In this document: piece after piece, positions 32,502 through 41,379 of the stretch
Position numbering within the stretch: the stretch's first letter is position 1
Layout: every line of letters starts with the position of its first letter
Assembly (NCBI GenBank): GCA_934426255.1
Contig: CAKRYD010000006.1
Location: 1-64,000 of the forward strand
Source: an uncultured Bacteroidaceae bacterium
Lineage (GTDB): Bacteria; Bacteroidota; Bacteroidia; Bacteroidales; Bacteroidaceae
Reading direction: 5' to 3'
DNA: 64,000 nt
Position numbers and translations under genes: made by a program
The notes under the pieces: model-generated
What the model was told of the DNA's origin: nothing
The model's input: the letters and a program-made list of their open reading frames with translations, nothing else
Databases searched by the model: none

Positions 32502-32911
32502 AAAAGGTAAAAGGTTTTTGGATTCATTGGGGCATGAGTGCCGTGATGCTTTTCATACTGGCAGCAGTAGTGATTATCTTGCAGGTAGTGAAATTGCGTA
32601 CTAAGATTCCCGTGGAAGTGATATGGTCAGGAAAAACGGATACTGTGGTTATTTATGTTCAAAAAGACAGAATGGTGGATTGTAAGCCGGGGCGCCGTTT
32701 GAATGTTGAAGTGCCCCGAGAGAGTTCCCTGTCGTTTATTGTTGTGACTAAGGATGAAGAATGTAACTATTACCGCTGCAAGGCAGTGACAAAGGATGTG
32801 GACTTGTTGCGCCGACGCATGGGAGGCAACACGAAAATGGATGCCTTTGTGTTTGCCCGTGAAGTGAAAATATGGAATCTGGTATTTTCCAGGAAAGCCG
32901 GAAAGGACTAA
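32498..32911 (+). CDS. Membrane-anchored small protein coupled to the exporter
   Basis: 137 residues; its ATG overlaps the exporter stop (ATGA). One N-terminal membrane span (residues about 10-31, WGMSAVMLFILAAVVIILQVV) is followed by a basic periplasmic domain of about 100 residues. The position after a C39 exporter is where an HlyD-type adaptor gene is often found, and the N-terminal anchor plus strand pattern ('PVEVIWSGKTDTVVIYVQKD') vaguely recalls one. It lacks the long coiled coil, so it could be a minimal adaptor or an immunity protein. No family recognised. Confidence 0.7.
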   Translation: MKKVKGFWIHWGMSAVMLFILAAVVIILQVVKLRTKIPVEVIWSGKTDTVVIYVQKDRMVDCKPGRRLNVEVPRESSLSFIVVTKDEECNYYRCKAVTKDVDLLRRRMGGNTKMDAFVFAREVKIWNLVFSRKAGKD

Positions 32912-34236
32912 CGTGAAATCCAACTTTCAGGATTCAAGATTTTGGTCTCTTTGCGCAATTGGAAGTGGAGCGTATAGTTTCCTGATGCATCGCGTGCCAC
33001 ATTTCCCAGTGATTGTCGCGTAGAGACACGCTGTCCTTTTGAAACGCTTACAGAAGACAGGTTGCAATAGACAGAAATGTAACTACCATGCCGGACGAGT
33101 ACATTCATCATGCCACCGAAGGCAAAAACCATGCTGACTTCACCGTTGAATACACATCGGGCGCTGGAGGGGGATTTTGTTGTCAGGTTGATGCCTTTGT
33201 TGTCAAGCCGTACACCGGATAGACCTTTCATGGAATAATTTCCGTAGTGGGCCGAAATGACATAAGGCCCGGTAATGGGAACAGGTAGTTTTCCGCGATT
33301 GGAAGAAAAGCTTTGCCCCAATTTGTATTCTTTGCTGCTTTCCTTATATTCTGGCATTGGCTCTCTTCTTCGTGTGGTTTTCTGCGAATTATCTTTCTTT
33401 GATTTGCCATTTTCAGATGCAATGTTCCTTTTCTCGCTCGCCTGGCGTTTTTTTCGTTCTTCTTCCCTACGTTTGCGCTCTTCGGCTTCTCGGCGTTTCC
33501 GCTCCTGTTCGATGGCTTGTTGAACGAAATATTCTATTTTCCCATTGAGCCGGGTCATTTCCTTTTTGTTCTGAGCCAAGACATTCTGCAGTTGTTTTTG
33601 CTGGCCTTGCAGTTGCTTTACAGTCTTCTTCTGTTGGTCTTGCTGAGTTACGAGTTTTTCTTTTTCAGCTTGTTGCTTCCCTAATGCCTGGCTGTGCTTT
33701 GATTTGCTACGAAGCAACTCTGACTGAACTTGGTGAACCTGCTCTTCTTTTTTTTGAATAAGCATGCCTTGTACGCGCTGATATTTGGCGTATTCGCGGG
33801 TATATCGATAGCGGCGCAGCATTTGCGAAAAATTGTCGGCCGAAAGAATAAATAACAGCTTGTTTTGCGATTTCCGGTTGTTATATAAATAAAGCATGGA
33901 ACGTTTGTATTTGTCCTTCTTCTCATCCAATTGCTTGTTGAGCTTTCGTAGTTCACCGGAAAGCCTGTTGACATGGTGCTGGATGGAATCAATGCGAAAT
34001 TGCATGTCTTTGATACTTTTTTCCTGCTTTTCGATTTGTCCGTTGAGAATGGACAGGTTGTTCAATCCTTTTTGGACATTGCGGCTTGTTGATTTCAGCT
34101 GTTGTTCGCTTTTTTGAATTTTCTTCTGAAGCTGAGCCTTCTGTGTGCGCAGTTGACGTATCTTTCTGTTTGTTTGTGCCGGAAGGCTCAAAGCCAGACT
34201 GCATAAAAGGAACAACAGGAATATTTTTTGTTTCAT
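32908..34236 (-). CDS. EnvC-like murein hydrolase activator (M23/LytM, degenerate)
   Basis: 442 residues from the ATG at 34236; an in-frame GTG at 34254 would lengthen it by six. Signal peptide MKQKIFLLFLLCSLALSLPAQ, then a coiled coil over about 20-270 (rich in Gln, Lys, Glu), then a LytM domain at the C-terminus. The usual zinc-binding H-x3-D is replaced by 'VRLDNKGINL', and the last motif reads 'TLHFQLR', so the domain is probably not itself a peptidase but activates amidases, as EnvC does at division. The 3' end overlaps the convergent exporter-associated gene by 4 bases, with no terminator between them. Confidence 0.87.
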   Translation of the reverse strand: MKQKIFLLFLLCSLALSLPAQTNRKIRQLRTQKAQLQKKIQKSEQQLKSTSRNVQKGLNNLSILNGQIEKQEKSIKDMQFRIDSIQHHVNRLSGELRKLNKQLDEKKDKYKRSMLYLYNNRKSQNKLLFILSADNFSQMLRRYRYTREYAKYQRVQGMLIQKKEEQVHQVQSELLRSKSKHSQALGKQQAEKEKLVTQQDQQKKTVKQLQGQQKQLQNVLAQNKKEMTRLNGKIEYFVQQAIEQERKRREAEERKRREEERKKRQASEKRNIASENGKSKKDNSQKTTRRREPMPEYKESSKEYKLGQSFSSNRGKLPVPITGPYVISAHYGNYSMKGLSGVRLDNKGINLTTKSPSSARCVFNGEVSMVFAFGGMMNVLVRHGSYISVYCNLSSVSVSKGQRVSTRQSLGNVARDASGNYTLHFQLRKETKILNPESWISR

Positions 34237-34260
34237 TGTTTCTACCGTTTTCACGATTGC

Positions 34261-35094
34261 TTAGAGGGCTCCGGCCAGTTTGTCCAACAATTTGTTGATA
34301 TCCATTGGACTGTATTTTGAAGATACATTGGTATGGGTTGCCCAGTCGGAATCGTTGTTCAGGTTACTCAGGTTCATGTCAAGGGTATAGGTCTTTTTAT
34401 CTCCTTTGAATTGGAGCCGTATGGAAGATGGAAAAGTTTTTCCTCCCAATTTGACGAAGTTGCTGTAGCGGCATTCCAGATTGTCTTGATTGTCGATGTT
34501 CTTAGGTCGTATGGTGGTTCGGTTGATTTTCGCTGTATTCGTAATGGTCAGGAAAGAGTAGTCGAATTGTGGTGCCGTAGAGAGAATAAGCAACGTATGG
34601 TCGCCACTTTCAGAAACGCGGAAGTCGTTGAGTGCGGTTGACACATCGGCTGTTCCGGGAACAAACAGCTCGTTCCAAAAGAGAGCCTGCAATGCATTGA
34701 AGTCGAGTTTGGCCGATTGCAGAAAATCAATCTTGGTGTAGTCTACCCGCGCGTATTGCTTGTGAACCCGGTCGAGTATCAAAACATCTTTCGGGCTGAA
34801 TTCCATGCGTCCTACTTCAATACCCAAAAACGAAAGAGAAAGTTGAATGACCTCATTGCGCATCATTTTAAGATTGCCGCTAAGCGAGATGTTCTTATCA
34901 CCGGCTTGTATGCTTATTTTCATTTTTCCGGTGACGGCTTTTTCCGATTGGCTGTTGCCAACTACTTTGTATTTGTATAGGGCTTCGGTTGTTGCACCTT
35001 CGTCTTTATCCTTTTGCAGGTTGCGTCCCGATTTGCAGCCGGCCATTGTCAGTGCCAATATAAAAATGAATAGGAGTATAGTGATTTGTTTCAT
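34261..35094 (-). CDS. DUF4292 lipoprotein
   Basis: 277 residues from the ATG at 35094. Lipoprotein signal 'LALTMAGC' (Cys 20). The body is one LolA/LolB-like antiparallel sheet ('KMKISIQAGDKNISLSGNLKMMRNEVIQLSLSFLGIEVGRMEFSPKDVLILDR...'). DUF4292 proteins sit at this place in many Bacteroidetes, between a TPR gene and an EnvC-like gene, and probably act in the periplasm on envelope lipids or lipoproteins. The ATG overlaps the TPR gene stop by 4 bases, so translation is coupled. Confidence 0.88.
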   Translation of the reverse strand: MKQITILLFIFILALTMAGCKSGRNLQKDKDEGATTEALYKYKVVGNSQSEKAVTGKMKISIQAGDKNISLSGNLKMMRNEVIQLSLSFLGIEVGRMEFSPKDVLILDRVHKQYARVDYTKIDFLQSAKLDFNALQALFWNELFVPGTADVSTALNDFRVSESGDHTLLILSTAPQFDYSFLTITNTAKINRTTIRPKNIDNQDNLECRYSNFVKLGGKTFPSSIRLQFKGDKKTYTLDMNLSNLNNDSDWATHTNVSSKYSPMDINKLLDKLAGAL

Positions 35095-36869
35095 GGTCGG
35101 ATATATTTGGATTTCTTTATTTTCTGTCTTAGTGTTGTAGAATTGCTGCCTAATTGTAATGCCTTTTTCCATGCTTGACGGGCTTCTTTTTTTCTTTTCA
35201 ATTGTATGTAGATGTCGCCGGCATGTTCGTAGAGGCTGGCGTCTTCTTTGTCATTTTTGACAAGTTTCAGTGCTTGTTCTATGTAGGCACGGGCTTGTTC
35301 ATAGTCTTTTCGTACAAATAGAATCCACGCATAAGTGTCGATGTAGGTCGGATTGTCGGGTTCTATTTTGAGTGTTCGTGCACTCATTTGCTCGGCTTGA
35401 TCTAACCGCTCTTCTGCCAAGGAAAGAAAATAGGCGTAGTTGTTGAGACAGACTATGTTGGAAGGGTTGTAGACCAAAGCAGAATCATAGCAAGCGTATG
35501 ATTCGCGGATTTTACCGCTTTCGTGCAGTGCATCTGCATAGGCGGAATAAAAACCCGAAACGATTTCCTTGTCTTTTGTAGCCGATACATAATGTGCTCC
35601 GTTTGAAAATAGCTGGATGGATTCATCAATGCGTTTCTGTTGATACAGAGCACCACCGCCAAGGTAATAATAAAGAAGTTTGCGCGGATTGAGCTTAATG
35701 CCTTCGCAGCACAGGTCGGCAGCGGCTTTATAGTCGCGGTGGTTAAGCCTGTCCTGAATGAGCGTAAGGCGAGCCGATTCGTTGGACGGATTAATCTCCA
35801 GAATTTTTTTCATGCAGGGGATGTAAGCCGTGTCAGGTGCATTTTTTGAAGCCAGGTATTGTCCGTAGAGTTCAGGTAATTTGGTATCGTTCATCGGCTG
35901 TTGCCAAAGTTTCTTGAAGATTTGTGCGATGCGATTTTCTGCTTTTGTCCCTTTCAAGTTGCTGATGAGACCTTGCGCCAATGAAGCACGAAGCTCGGAT
36001 GGTTGTTGTGCATTAAGGATGACAGACTCGCAGGCGTCAAGCAGTTTCGGCTCGTTTTGTGTATTTTGAAAATAGTATACGCGGAACAATTGGGCAGATA
36101 GGTTGCCGGGATTCTTTTGAATGGCTTTTTCATAGGTTTTCCACGCAGTTGCCGTGTCTCCTTTTTGCAAATATGCTTCGGCGCATGCAATTGGATAATA
36201 ATCATTGTCAGGGTTTTCCCGGATAAGCTGGTCGGCAATCTTGAAGCCTTCGTCAAAGTGCTTCATCTGAAAACATGCTTTCATCTTCATGTTTTGAAGC
36301 TCTTCAGAGCCACCTTCTGCCTTTTCCCATTCATTGAGGGTTGCAATCAGATTGTCGAAATCTTGCTGTCGTTCGTAGATGGTTACAAGCATCTGATAGG
36401 CAGTAGCTCTTTTCAGCTCATTGTGAGTGAGCTGCTTGAAAATGGGTATGGCCTCTTTGATGTTGCCGTTTGCCATTTCATATTTGCCATAAGATTCAAG
36501 ATAGAAAGTGTTGTCGGGCGATTTTTCTGTGGCTTTTTTATAAAGGGCTTCTATCTGTTCGGGCTCCAGGATTTCACTTTGCGATGCTACTTCTGCCAGG
36601 TCAAATAAGGCTTCCGGTGCATCAGGCTTTATTTCAAGTGCGCGTCTCAGCAGGTTGAATTGAGCAGTAAGATTACCTTTCTCACGTTGTACAACGGATT
36701 CCAAGTAATAAAGATTAAACTTCTCATCATTGAGGGTGGCAATGGTTGCAGCTTTGTTGAGCTTTTTTGCTTTGCGTGCAAAGGCTGGTTGGAATGTGGA
36801 TGACAATAAGGATGTAAGAAGAATTATTGTTGCGATAGCCCTCATGATTTTCAATCTTACTATATGCAT
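35091..36869 (-). CDS. Exported tetratricopeptide repeat protein
   Basis: 592 residues from the ATG at 36869, preceded by GGAAAGG seven bases upstream; other in-frame ATGs lie at 36881 and 36845. A signal peptide (RAIATIILLTSLLSSTFQPAFA) is followed by about twelve TPR units, such as 'PDAPEALFDLAEVASQ', 'PDNTFYLESYGKYEMANGNIKEAIPIFKQL' and 'EPDNPTYIDTYAWILFVRKDYEQARAYIEQAL'. TPR arrays bind other proteins; this one works outside the cytoplasm, presumably with the DUF4292 lipoprotein and EnvC-like protein co-transcribed downstream. Function otherwise unknown. Confidence 0.88.
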   Translation of the reverse strand: MHIVRLKIMRAIATIILLTSLLSSTFQPAFARKAKKLNKAATIATLNDEKFNLYYLESVVQREKGNLTAQFNLLRRALEIKPDAPEALFDLAEVASQSEILEPEQIEALYKKATEKSPDNTFYLESYGKYEMANGNIKEAIPIFKQLTHNELKRATAYQMLVTIYERQQDFDNLIATLNEWEKAEGGSEELQNMKMKACFQMKHFDEGFKIADQLIRENPDNDYYPIACAEAYLQKGDTATAWKTYEKAIQKNPGNLSAQLFRVYYFQNTQNEPKLLDACESVILNAQQPSELRASLAQGLISNLKGTKAENRIAQIFKKLWQQPMNDTKLPELYGQYLASKNAPDTAYIPCMKKILEINPSNESARLTLIQDRLNHRDYKAAADLCCEGIKLNPRKLLYYYLGGGALYQQKRIDESIQLFSNGAHYVSATKDKEIVSGFYSAYADALHESGKIRESYACYDSALVYNPSNIVCLNNYAYFLSLAEERLDQAEQMSARTLKIEPDNPTYIDTYAWILFVRKDYEQARAYIEQALKLVKNDKEDASLYEHAGDIYIQLKRKKEARQAWKKALQLGSNSTTLRQKIKKSKYIRP

Positions 36870-36897
36870 CTGCCTTTCCATTCCTTTTTGTAAGCTA

Positions 36898-37332
36898 TTA
36901 TTTGATGCCGGTGTGCCCGAATCCGCCGGCTCCACGCTCTGTCTCGTCTAATGTTTCCACTTGTGCCCATTCTGCTCGTTCATAGCGTGCGATGACCATT
37001 TGTGCAATGCGCTCGCCATCGTTGATGATAAAGTCTTCATCGGAGTGGTTAATCATGATGATGCCTATTTCCCCACGGTAGTCGGAATCTATGGTTCCGG
37101 GTGAATTCAGTAAACCTATACCTTTTTTCAATGCTAATCCGGATCGTGGTCGTATTTGAGCTTCATATCCTTGTGGAAGAGCTATGTAAAGGCCTGTAGG
37201 AATTAAGGCTCGTTCATGGGATCTCAGCGTGAATGGTGCTTCCAAATTGGCACGAAGGTCCATGCCTGCACTGCCTTCTGTTGCATACGATGGGAGGCTG
37301 TGGTGAGAACGGTTGATGATTTTTACTTTCAT
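36898..37332 (-). CDS. dut: dUTP diphosphatase
   Basis: 144 residues from the ATG at 37332 (MKVKIINRSHHSLP), the standard length of the trimeric enzyme. All five motifs are present: 'GSAGMDLRA', 'QIRPRSGLALK', 'GTIDSDYRGEIGIIMIN', 'GERIAQMVIARY' and the C-terminal 'RGAGGFGHTG'. It hydrolyses dUTP to dUMP, keeping uracil out of DNA and feeding dTMP synthesis. Its neighbour on the other strand is dgt, another dNTP-cleaning enzyme. Confidence 0.97.
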   Translation of the reverse strand: MKVKIINRSHHSLPSYATEGSAGMDLRANLEAPFTLRSHERALIPTGLYIALPQGYEAQIRPRSGLALKKGIGLLNSPGTIDSDYRGEIGIIMINHSDEDFIINDGERIAQMVIARYERAEWAQVETLDETERGAGGFGHTGIK

Positions 37333-37359
37333 GGTAGGCATGTTAGTTACTTTAAGCGG

Positions 37360-37367
37360 CAAAGTTA
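37360..37367 (-). promoter_or_regulatory. -7 box (TAACTTTG) of dut
   Basis: CAAAGTTA on the plus strand, 28 bases upstream of the dut start. No clear -33 element. Confidence 0.5.
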
Positions 37368-37441
37368 GCAAAAGTTGTCCATAGTTATCGGCTTGAAAGC
37401 GGTTTGTTCTTTCTTGCGCAGAAAGATTTTCATCAAATTCG

Positions 37442-37449
37442 TAACTTTG
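37442..37449 (+). promoter_or_regulatory. -7 box (TAACTTTG) of dgt
   Basis: TAACTTTG 20 bases before the dgt start. The nearest TTG lies 25 bases upstream, so the -33 assignment is uncertain. Confidence 0.5.
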
Positions 37450-37469
37450 TGACTTCAACAAATTAAAGG

Positions 37470-38861
37470 ATGATGGAAGTTATCGAGAATGATATAAAAA
37501 GGATGGATTGGTTGAAACTGATTTCGTCTAAGCGTTTGGGACAGGAATACGGGCATCGTGGAATGGCTGAGCACAGGACGGAGTTTCAACGTGATTACGA
37601 CCGTTTGATTTTTTCTTCCCCTTTTCGCCGCTTGCAGAATAAGACGCAGGTGTTTCCTCTTCCCGGAAGTGTATTTGTGCATAACAGGCTGACGCATAGC
37701 CTTGAAGTGTCGAGTGTCGGACGCTCGTTGGGCAATGATGTGGCCCGTGAGTTGCAGAAGAAACATCCCGAGCTAAGAGATACAGCCGTCTCGATGCTTG
37801 GTTCTATTGTTTCACCGGCTTGTTTGGCTCACGATTTGGGCAATCCTCCTTTCGGTCATTCCGGAGAACGAGCCATTTCCAGTTTTTTTTCAGAGGGTAA
37901 AGGTCAAAAAATCCGTGACCGTATTATTAGTGAATGCGGCGATGAGCTGGGTGGATGGCTGTGGAGTGACATTATCAACTTTGATGGGAATGCCAATGCC
38001 TTTCGTTTGTTGACCCATCAATATGACGGGCGGCGCAAAGGGGGCTATGTGATGACTTACAGTGTTCTTGCTTCAATTGTAAAGTATCCCTACACGTCTG
38101 TCTTGTCGGAGGGACGTCCCAAATTCGGCTTCTTTCAAAGTGAGGTGCATGACTATGAAACAATAGCTCACGATTTGGGCATTATTTGCCTGCACAATGA
38201 TGGAGGTGCCGGCAAACGATATGTTCGTTACCCGTTGGCCTATTTTGTTGAGGCGGCCGATGATATTTGCTATGAGATTATGGACATCGAGGATGCCCAT
38301 AAGTTGCATTTGCTGACGACAGAGCAGACATGTGACTTGCTGCTTGGCTTTTTCGATGGCGACATGCGTGAAAGGATATGCTCTGCCCATCCTTATGTCA
38401 CCGACCCGAACGAAAGAGTGATGTATTATCGTTCGTGCGTTATCAATATGATTGAGCAAGAGTGCGTGAAAGCTTTTGTCAATCACGAAGAGGAAATTCT
38501 GGAAGGGCGTTTGCAGGGTTCTTTGATAGAGCATACAAGTGAAAGATGCCTACGGGCATTTCGTGCTTGCGCCGATTATGCCAAGAAGCATGTCTATACT
38601 TCAAGGGATGTGCTGGATGTCGAATTGGCAGGCTATCGCATCATCTATACTTTGTTGGATTTGATGACAGATGCCATATTAGAACCCGGCAAGGCTTACA
38701 GTCGTTTGTTGATTGATCGTGTGCCTAATCAGTACCAGATTCGTCATCCGAAATTGCATGGCCGTGTGATGGGAATGCTGGACTACATTACTGGCATGAC
38801 GGATGTGTATGCGTTGGATCTTTACAGGAAAATAACGGGTCTTAGTCTTCCTGTGGTTTAG
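37470..38861 (+). CDS. dgt: dGTP triphosphohydrolase (dGTPase)
   Basis: 463 residues. HD-domain metal ligands are visible: 'RLTHSLEVSSVG' (first His), 'AHDLGNPPFGHSGE' (HD pair), and a later Asp in 'EAADDICYEIMDIEDAH'. 'EFQRDYDRLIFSSPFRRLQNKTQVFPLP' is the family N-terminal signature. The enzyme cleaves dGTP to deoxyguanosine and triphosphate. The frame could also begin at the second ATG (37473). The last 20 bases overlap the convergent S1-protein gene. Confidence 0.95.
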   Translation: MMEVIENDIKRMDWLKLISSKRLGQEYGHRGMAEHRTEFQRDYDRLIFSSPFRRLQNKTQVFPLPGSVFVHNRLTHSLEVSSVGRSLGNDVARELQKKHPELRDTAVSMLGSIVSPACLAHDLGNPPFGHSGERAISSFFSEGKGQKIRDRIISECGDELGGWLWSDIINFDGNANAFRLLTHQYDGRRKGGYVMTYSVLASIVKYPYTSVLSEGRPKFGFFQSEVHDYETIAHDLGIICLHNDGGAGKRYVRYPLAYFVEAADDICYEIMDIEDAHKLHLLTTEQTCDLLLGFFDGDMRERICSAHPYVTDPNERVMYYRSCVINMIEQECVKAFVNHEEEILEGRLQGSLIEHTSERCLRAFRACADYAKKHVYTSRDVLDVELAGYRIIYTLLDLMTDAILEPGKAYSRLLIDRVPNQYQIRHPKLHGRVMGMLDYITGMTDVYALDLYRKITGLSLPVV

Positions 38862-39681
38862 CAAAGCAGATTCCATCGTCGGTTATTTCAATGGCACGTT
38901 GTCGGTAAAGTGCTCCGATGGTCTTTTTAAAAGTCTTTTTGCTTACGTGGAAACGGTCGGCTATTTCATTGGCCGGCGTATGGTCGCCATATGGCAGAAA
39001 GCCGTTGGCAGTGTAAAGTTCATGCATCAGGGTGTGAGCGAATCCGGTGATGAGTTTTTTCCCCGAAGGCTGTAGGGCAAGGTCTATTTTTCCGTCATCG
39101 CGCACTTGTTTTACGATGGCTTTCAGCTTGTCGCCGATATGTATGGGCGAGAATGTTTCGTTGCGGTAGATAAGGCCTTCAAATTTGCTTTCAACGATGA
39201 CTTTGTAGCCCAAATCTGTTTGTTTCCAGACGAAGGCATCAACTTCCTGGCCTGGAGCAAAATTCGGGTGGTCATCAGATATGTAACGATCGATTTTCGA
39301 TGTGCCTACAATTCGTCCAGTCTTTTCATCGATGTAGATATATACCCAATAGCTTCTGCCTTGTACGAATCGCTTTCCTTGTTCGCTGAACGGGACAAAC
39401 AAATCCTTCATCAATCCCCAGTTCATGAATGCACCAAAGCGGTTGGTCCATGCTACTTCCAAGAAAGCAAATTGGCCGACTTCTGCCAACGGTGTTTCTT
39501 GTGTGGCCACCATTCGACCCGATTGGTCAAGATAGACAAAAACTTTGACTTCATCACCCGCGTGCATATCGTCGGTGACATATTTCTTGGGCATCAGAAT
39601 GTCCTTGCCGTTGGCATCGAGAATGGCTCCATGGTCGGTAAACCGTATGATACGTAGTAGGTTGAAGTGCCCGATTTGCAT
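38842..39681 (-). CDS. S1-domain RNA-binding protein, CvfB-like
   Basis: 279 residues in the CvfB layout: two N-terminal S1-like barrels ('GAILDANGKDILMPKKYV', 'FGAFMNWGLMKDLFVPFSEQ'), a third S1 domain ('KFEGLIYRNETFSPIHIGDKLKAIVKQVRDDGKIDLAL'), and a winged helix at the C-terminus ('EIADRFHVSKKTFKKTIGALYRQRAIEI'). Such proteins bind RNA in the cytoplasm and influence gene expression; the precise role in Bacteroidetes is not known. It is 16 bases downstream of the ABC ATPase gene and convergent with dgt. Confidence 0.9.
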   Translation of the reverse strand: MQIGHFNLLRIIRFTDHGAILDANGKDILMPKKYVTDDMHAGDEVKVFVYLDQSGRMVATQETPLAEVGQFAFLEVAWTNRFGAFMNWGLMKDLFVPFSEQGKRFVQGRSYWVYIYIDEKTGRIVGTSKIDRYISDDHPNFAPGQEVDAFVWKQTDLGYKVIVESKFEGLIYRNETFSPIHIGDKLKAIVKQVRDDGKIDLALQPSGKKLITGFAHTLMHELYTANGFLPYGDHTPANEIADRFHVSKKTFKKTIGALYRQRAIEITDDGICFAKPQED

Positions 39682-39696
39682 GGTTGGAAAGCTTTG

Positions 39697-40374
39697 TTAG
39701 ATAGTCGGGTTGTCTGTTCTTGTATGCGAAATGATGCCGTCTTTCATGTGAATGGTGCGGTCGGTCAGTGAGGCCAACGATTCGTCGTGAGTCACGATGA
39801 CGAATGTCTGTCCCATCTTGTCGCGCAAGTCGAAAAACAGTTTGTGGAGCTCGGTTTTGTTTTTAGTATCCAAGCTGCCCGAAGGTTCATCTGCCAGAAT
39901 GACGGCCGGATTGTTTATCAACGCACGTGCAACGGCAACACGTTGGTTCTCCCCTCCAGAAAGCTCTTTGGGACGGTGGCTTGCCCGGTCGGCCAATTTC
40001 ATGAAATTAAGCAATTCCATGGCGCGTTCGCGGCTTTCCTTATAGTTGTTGCCGGCGATGAAAGCCGGAATCATGACGTTTTCCAATGCCGTGAATTCGG
40101 GTAGCAGCTGGTGGAACTGGAATACAAAACCAATATTGGTGCAACGAAATTTTGCCAATGGTTTGGATTTCATGCCCGAGATGTCTTGGCCTGCAATGAC
40201 AATGCTTCCTGAGTCGGGTTTATCCAACGTGCCTATGATTTGGAGCAAGGTGGTTTTCCCGGCACCGCTCGGCCCGACAATGCTCACTATTTCTCCTTTG
40301 TCGACATGGAGGTCAATGCCTTTTAGTACGCGAAGAGTACCAAAACTTTTTGTAATGCCGTTGATATCTATCAT
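39697..40374 (-). CDS. ABC transporter ATP-binding protein, LolD-like
   Basis: 225 residues, a single ATPase domain with Walker A 'GPSGAGKTT' near 36-44, Q-loop in 'FVFQFHQLLPEFTALENVM', signature 'LSGGENQRVAVARAL', Walker B 'VILADEPSGSLD' and switch His in 'IVTHD'. The 'PEFTALENVMIP' stretch is typical of the LolD/MacB/FtsE group. The membrane partner is not in the window; lipoprotein release (LolCDE) is the likeliest role. Confidence 0.9.
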   Translation of the reverse strand: MIDINGITKSFGTLRVLKGIDLHVDKGEIVSIVGPSGAGKTTLLQIIGTLDKPDSGSIVIAGQDISGMKSKPLAKFRCTNIGFVFQFHQLLPEFTALENVMIPAFIAGNNYKESRERAMELLNFMKLADRASHRPKELSGGENQRVAVARALINNPAVILADEPSGSLDTKNKTELHKLFFDLRDKMGQTFVIVTHDESLASLTDRTIHMKDGIISHTRTDNPTI

Positions 40375-40390
40375 GCTATTATTTCTTCTG

Positions 40391-40421
40391 CAAAATTAGG
40401 CGTTCTTTTATGACGCACCAA
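40391..40421 (-). promoter_or_regulatory. Promoter of the LolD-like ABC gene
   Basis: Minus strand TTG (40421-40419) and TAATTTTG (40398-40391) spaced by 20 bases, 17 bases before the start codon. Confidence 0.6.
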
Positions 40422-40524
40422 ATTTTTACGGATTAATAATGAAATTCAAACGGGTGGCTTGTGTTTTTTCGCTGTTGCATGTGAGAATACGTACAAAGGA
40501 AGGTGGAGTGTAACTTGTTTTTTG

Positions 40525-40532
40525 TACTTTTG
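40525..40532 (+). promoter_or_regulatory. -7 box (TACTTTTG) of pyrH
   Basis: TACTTTTG 43 bases before the pyrH ATG. No TTG at the expected distance. Confidence 0.5.
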
Positions 40533-40575
40533 CCTTAGCGAATGGAGTTTATACAAGAAAAAGCAAGATAAAAAC

Positions 40576-41286
40576 ATGGCAATCTTTAAAAGAGTGTTAT
40601 TGAAACTGAGCGGCGAGAGCCTTGCCGGTCAGCAAGGATACGGCATAGACGTTTGCCGTCTTAACGATTATGCCGCGCAGATCAAGGAAGCGCGCGAGAT
40701 GGGTGTTCAGATAGGTATAGTTATAGGCGGTGGAAATATATTCCGTGGTTTAAGTGGAGCCGGTAAAGGCTTTGATCGGGTCAAAGGAGACCAGATGGGA
40801 ATGTGTGCCACAGTAATCAATTCACTGGCGTTGAGCAGTGCCCTTGGTGCTGTAGGCGTGCCGAGCCGCGTGTTGACGGCCATCAGAATGGAGCCTATCG
40901 GAGAGTTTTATAGTAAATGGAAAGCTTTGCGCCTGCTGAACGATGGCGAGGTGGTTATCATGAGTGGCGGAACGGGCAATCCCTATTTTACCACAGATAC
41001 GGGCTCGTCGCTGCGCGGTATTGAAATCGAAGCCGATGTGATGTTGAAAGGAACGCGTGTCGATGGCATTTATACAGCTGACCCTGAAAAAGATCCGACT
41101 GCTACCAAATTCCATGACATAACCTATGATGAGATTTACAATAGAGGTCTGAAGGTGATGGACCTTACGGCTACTACAATGTGCAAAGAAAATAATCTGC
41201 CTATTTATGTGTTCAACATGGATATATATGGAAATCTGAAAAAGGTGTTGGACGGTGAGCAGATAGGGACACTTGTGCATAACTAA
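40576..41286 (+). CDS. pyrH: UMP kinase
   Basis: 236 residues from the ATG at 40576 (MAIFKRVLLKLSGESL); the frame is open further upstream but lacks family sequence. Amino-acid-kinase motifs: 'LKLSGESLAG' near the start, 'VIGGGNIFRG' around residue 52-61, 'DTGSSLRGIEIEADVMLKGTRVDGIYTADP' and 'LTATTMCKENNLPIYVFNM'. It phosphorylates UMP to UDP with ATP, the committed step of UTP/CTP supply. Hexameric bacterial type, standard length. Confidence 0.97.
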   Translation: MAIFKRVLLKLSGESLAGQQGYGIDVCRLNDYAAQIKEAREMGVQIGIVIGGGNIFRGLSGAGKGFDRVKGDQMGMCATVINSLALSSALGAVGVPSRVLTAIRMEPIGEFYSKWKALRLLNDGEVVIMSGGTGNPYFTTDTGSSLRGIEIEADVMLKGTRVDGIYTADPEKDPTATKFHDITYDEIYNRGLKVMDLTATTMCKENNLPIYVFNMDIYGNLKKVLDGEQIGTLVHN

Positions 41287-41312
41287 GGGTGCTGTTTGCG
41301 CTATAATACGGC

Positions 41313-41352
41313 AAACGCTCCGGACAGCCATTGTATGGCTTTCGGAGCGTTT
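41313..41352. terminator. Hairpin terminator between pyrH and the convergent sigma-factor operon
   Basis: AAACGCTCCG pairs with CGGAGCGTTT, with an inner AGCCAT/ATGGCT stem. No strong U-run follows on either side, so efficiency is uncertain. Confidence 0.65.
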
Positions 41353-41379
41353 GTAGATTTAGCGGCTGTCGGGATGTTG

